Of a DNA stretch of 15,765 nucleotides, positions 14,073-15,765 are shown piece after piece (the stretch's first letter is position 1; the number at the start of each line of letters is the position of its first letter). Below the pieces are notes generated by a model. It was given only the letters and a program-made list of their open reading frames with translations. It was not told the origin of the DNA and made no database searches. The stretch comes from JAGXLP01 sp042218715. Lineage in GTDB: Bacteria > Bipolaricaulota > Bipolaricaulia > M55B111. The stretch covers positions 1-15,765 of the forward strand of contig JBDGQU010000052.1 of the NCBI GenBank assembly GCA_042218715.1. Reading direction: 5' to 3'. The translations under genes were made by a program, and so were the position numbers.

Positions 14073-14419
14073 AGTTTCACCTCGATTTGATAAGTGGTTT
14101 AAGATGGGGACTCAAAATGAATTCTGCCCCCGTCTGTAAGCCCGATCGGTAGGTACAAAAGTATAGAATTGCCTAACTTAGAAGGTCTTACCCCTGATTT
14201 CATATCATCTTATTTTAGCAAAAAACGGATGTAAACATCAAACTGTACCTCGCCTCTGTCACCAAAAATCTATACTGCAAAGCCCACTGAATTTTTATCC
14301 CCGGCACTAACCCCGCAATTTTGGTATTAATAAGATCTTAAAATCTCCGCTCTAATATAGGATTGAGCTGTTGCTCAGCATTTTAGAGAGCAAGACAACT
14401 ACATTTCGGAGGTGACAAG
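14073..14419. other. Intergenic region between divergent genes
   Basis: This 347-base stretch separates the PHP-protein gene (minus) from the small acidic gene pair (plus) and must hold both promoters. I see no consensus -35/-10 pair for either. Weak candidates are TATACT on the minus strand (14160-14165) and TAATAT on the plus strand (14353-14358). TAAGATCTTA at 14331-14340 is a perfect 10-bp palindrome that could be an operator. The segment 14349-14391 contains alternating GCTC and GAGC blocks able to form rival hairpins. No coding frame is convincing. Confidence 0.5.
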
Positions 14420-14761
14420 ATGGAGGTCAAATTCAGAGTCGATTCTGATCATCTGGGCTGGGACGATCCGGCAATAGAACCGGCAATTGATAAATATACG
14501 TCTCCACTTTGGCCATTCGGCAGAAGAGAAAAAGCGCAACAAAAACTGGAAACCAAACAAGAGGAGCTATTGGATAAACACGGAGTCGAGGAGGACTCCC
14601 ATCTAGGTGTTACCGAACTAAAAGTTGACGGAGTGGAAACAGAAGAAGAAGCCTGGGAGAAAATCGAGGCGTTCAAAGAGGATATCAATCAATACTATCG
14701 GGAAGAATTCGATCTGGACGAACCAATTGAGATATCCATCCGAGAAAGATCGATGGCGTAA
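14420..14761 (+). CDS. Small acidic protein of unknown function
   Basis: I do not recognise this 113-residue protein. It is strongly acidic, with long helix-prone stretches (about 36-55 and 73-95: EEEAWEKIEAFKEDINQYY) and no signal peptide or membrane segment. The N-terminus MEVKFRVDSD and the C-terminus EPIEISIRER look like beta strands flanking the helices. A strong ribosome binding site GGAGGTG ends seven bases before the ATG, supporting real translation. The acid-rich composition fits a cytoplasmic protein of a salt-in organism. The next gene begins 30 bases after its stop, so the two are probably one transcript. Confidence 0.75.
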   Translation: MEVKFRVDSDHLGWDDPAIEPAIDKYTSPLWPFGRREKAQQKLETKQEELLDKHGVEEDSHLGVTELKVDGVETEEEAWEKIEAFKEDINQYYREEFDLDEPIEISIRERSMA

Positions 14762-14791
14762 TAAGCGGGTTCTCTCTTCTGGAGGTAATCC

Positions 14792-15256
14792 ATGAACCTA
14801 AAAGAGAAGATTCCTTTCCTTGGATCAGCCGGAGAAGAAGACGGTCAAGGCCGGGTAAGGTTATTGGGGAAGCTGAAGGAAGTCGAGGACTTTAATCCCT
14901 CGGACTTCAACGAACTAGTAAAATCCTCGATTCAGGCAATGGAAAATAAATGCAACGGGGAAACAGTTGTTCTCGATGATGAGATTAAAGATGATATCCA
15001 GAAGCAGGATCTACTGGAAAGACATCTATCCTACACGGTGAAAGTTACTGAAGGAACGGTAGCCGGCAACGGACAGGAAGAAAGTATCGTAAAAGAATCA
15101 TCTACTTTCAAAGTTATACTTAGAGCTCAACCCAACGAAGCCATAGAAATAAATGGTCCAGATCGTATTTCTCAGCCCTACAAAGAAGCCCTCAATGAGA
15201 CTTTAGCTGACCATAACGGAGAAAAAATAACGTTCCAGGATATTGTGGCGGATTAA
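14792..15256 (+). CDS. Small acidic protein of unknown function, second of a pair
   Basis: A 154-residue soluble protein not recognised from its sequence. It begins MNLKEKIPFLGSAG, carries an acidic middle (LDDEIKDDIQKQDLLERH, 61-78), and has two strand-like stretches (YTVKVTEG, 81-88; STFKVILRAQ, 104-113). It ends in a mixed region (GEKITFQDIVAD). There are no membrane segments, and a single cysteine lies at position 54. GGAGGT ends six bases before the ATG. It sits 30 bases after the other small acidic gene and shares its composition, so the two may work together. An open frame of this length with a good start signal makes it a likely real gene. Confidence 0.75.
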   Translation: MNLKEKIPFLGSAGEEDGQGRVRLLGKLKEVEDFNPSDFNELVKSSIQAMENKCNGETVVLDDEIKDDIQKQDLLERHLSYTVKVTEGTVAGNGQEESIVKESSTFKVILRAQPNEAIEINGPDRISQPYKEALNETLADHNGEKITFQDIVAD

Positions 15257-15765
15257 GAACAACGCCATCATATACGAAACTTTTCCCGGTTCAGATTAAC
15301 CCGCGGGTTTGTATCCCACAATCCCAGAGCAGGTTACCCTCAGGAGTGCCCGGGGTAGCCTGCTCGCATTGTGATTTCCGGGACACGCTTTCTAAGACAG
15401 TTACGCCCCCGGGACTTCAATACAGAAAACAGGCATCAAACTAACCCCTCTCCAACTAATTCGTCTGAATAGCTGATAATTCCCTATTCTTGATACCATA
15501 AATTTCTTGGTAATATCAATTTATACAATCGTCTCTAATTGCTGATTTAGGGTCAGCTTTAATTGAGTGATCAATCATTTATTTCTCATATCAACAACCG
15601 TATAATTTAATTGGTATTTTAAGTTCCAGGATGAGGTCGGATTCAATAACGTTTTTTAAGACCAAAATTATCCGGTTTTGACCTGGTAAATTAACAGGGA
15701 AGAGTTAACCGAAGGACTTATTTGATAACCGGGAGTTGGTCCAGCACCCAGTTTAATATCGATAA
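15257..15765. other. Non-coding right end with inverted repeats
   Basis: No convincing gene is visible in these 509 bases. The left third is GC-rich and strongly structured (see the separate entry). The right part is AT-rich, with small hairpins: an imperfect one at about 15490-15520 (TTGATACCA against TGG-TAA-TATCAA) and GCTGA/TCAGC near 15542-15558. A lone TATAAT occurs at about 15601-15606 without a good -35. On the minus strand the last 48 bases could be the end of a gene outside the window (15 codons, stop at 15718-15720), but this is too short to support. Confidence 0.5.
15298..15414 (+). ncRNA. Candidate structured RNA or multi-hairpin element
   Basis: Three elements lie in a row. A 12-bp perfect palindrome, AACCCGCGGGTT, is at 15298-15309. 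A long stem-loop pairs GAGCAGGTTACCC (15327-15339) with GGGTAGCCTGCTC (15353-15365) over 13 pairs including one G-U. It is extended after a small internal loop by CACAAT (15317-15322) with ATTGTG (15368-15373). A second stem pairs TTCCGGG (15376-15382) with CCCGGGA (15408-15414). No T-tract follows, so it is not a standard intrinsic terminator, and it does not match tRNA, tmRNA, SRP RNA or 6S RNA as far as I can judge. The strand is arbitrary. Confidence 0.4.

Noticed and set aside
15285..15326. tRNA- or tmRNA-like T-arm (GGTTTGTATCC)
   Set aside because: The loop lacks the invariant C of TTCGA, and no acceptor, D or anticodon arm can be drawn around it.
15718..15765. Minus-strand gene end at the right edge (15 codons before a stop)
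   Set aside because: Too short to tell from chance, and no terminator with a U-tract follows the stop.
1..15765. CRISPR arrays, insertion sequences, attachment sites, rRNA or tRNA genes
   Set aside because: No regularly spaced repeats, transposase or integrase motifs, or RNA-gene signatures were found on either strand.

Overview
The window looks like a piece of the chromosome of a salt-adapted, probably anaerobic bacterium. Three things point that way. There is a multisubunit Na+/H+ antiporter module, and there is a sucrose-phosphate synthase that from memory resembles the Halothermothrix orenii enzyme along its whole length. Many soluble proteins are also rich in Asp and Glu. Halanaerobiales or a hypersaline candidate phylum (KB1/Bipolaricaulota-like) would fit, but the sequence alone does not settle the taxon.

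Left part (1-4700, minus strand): seven tightly packed genes encode the antiporter module in the order MnhE, MnhF, MnhG, MbhD, MbhE+MnhB, MnhC, MnhD. This is the gene order of archaeal Mbh/Mbs-type modules. Only one large NuoL/M/N-like subunit is visible; the MnhA core is not in the window. Two subunits are fused: MbhE is joined to MnhB, and the three-helix MbhD carries a complete periplasmic-binding-protein-type domain on its C-terminus. The second fusion is the most unusual feature here. A further reading frame continues off the left edge.

Middle (4700-11765, plus strand): a divergent intergenic region carries a near-consensus promoter with a perfect 14-bp LacI-type operator over the start site. 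It drives a LacI-family regulator, followed by an AglEFG-like alpha-glucoside/glucosyl-osmolyte ABC transporter (binding protein and two permeases, no ATPase), sucrose-phosphate synthase and a uridine-kinase-like P-loop kinase. The first permease has about 130 extra residues with four additional hydrophobic segments. A strong stem-loop lies between the binding-protein gene and the first permease gene. The likely common theme is osmotic balance: ion exchange on one side, uptake and synthesis of a glucosyl solute on the other. That link is inference.

Right part (11740-15765): a bidirectional terminator separates the operon from a convergent gene for a large exported PHP-domain (CehA/McbA-type) metallohydrolase. 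Beyond it are two small acidic proteins I do not recognise, in tandem on the plus strand. The last 500 bases have no convincing gene but contain strong inverted repeats that may be a structured RNA.
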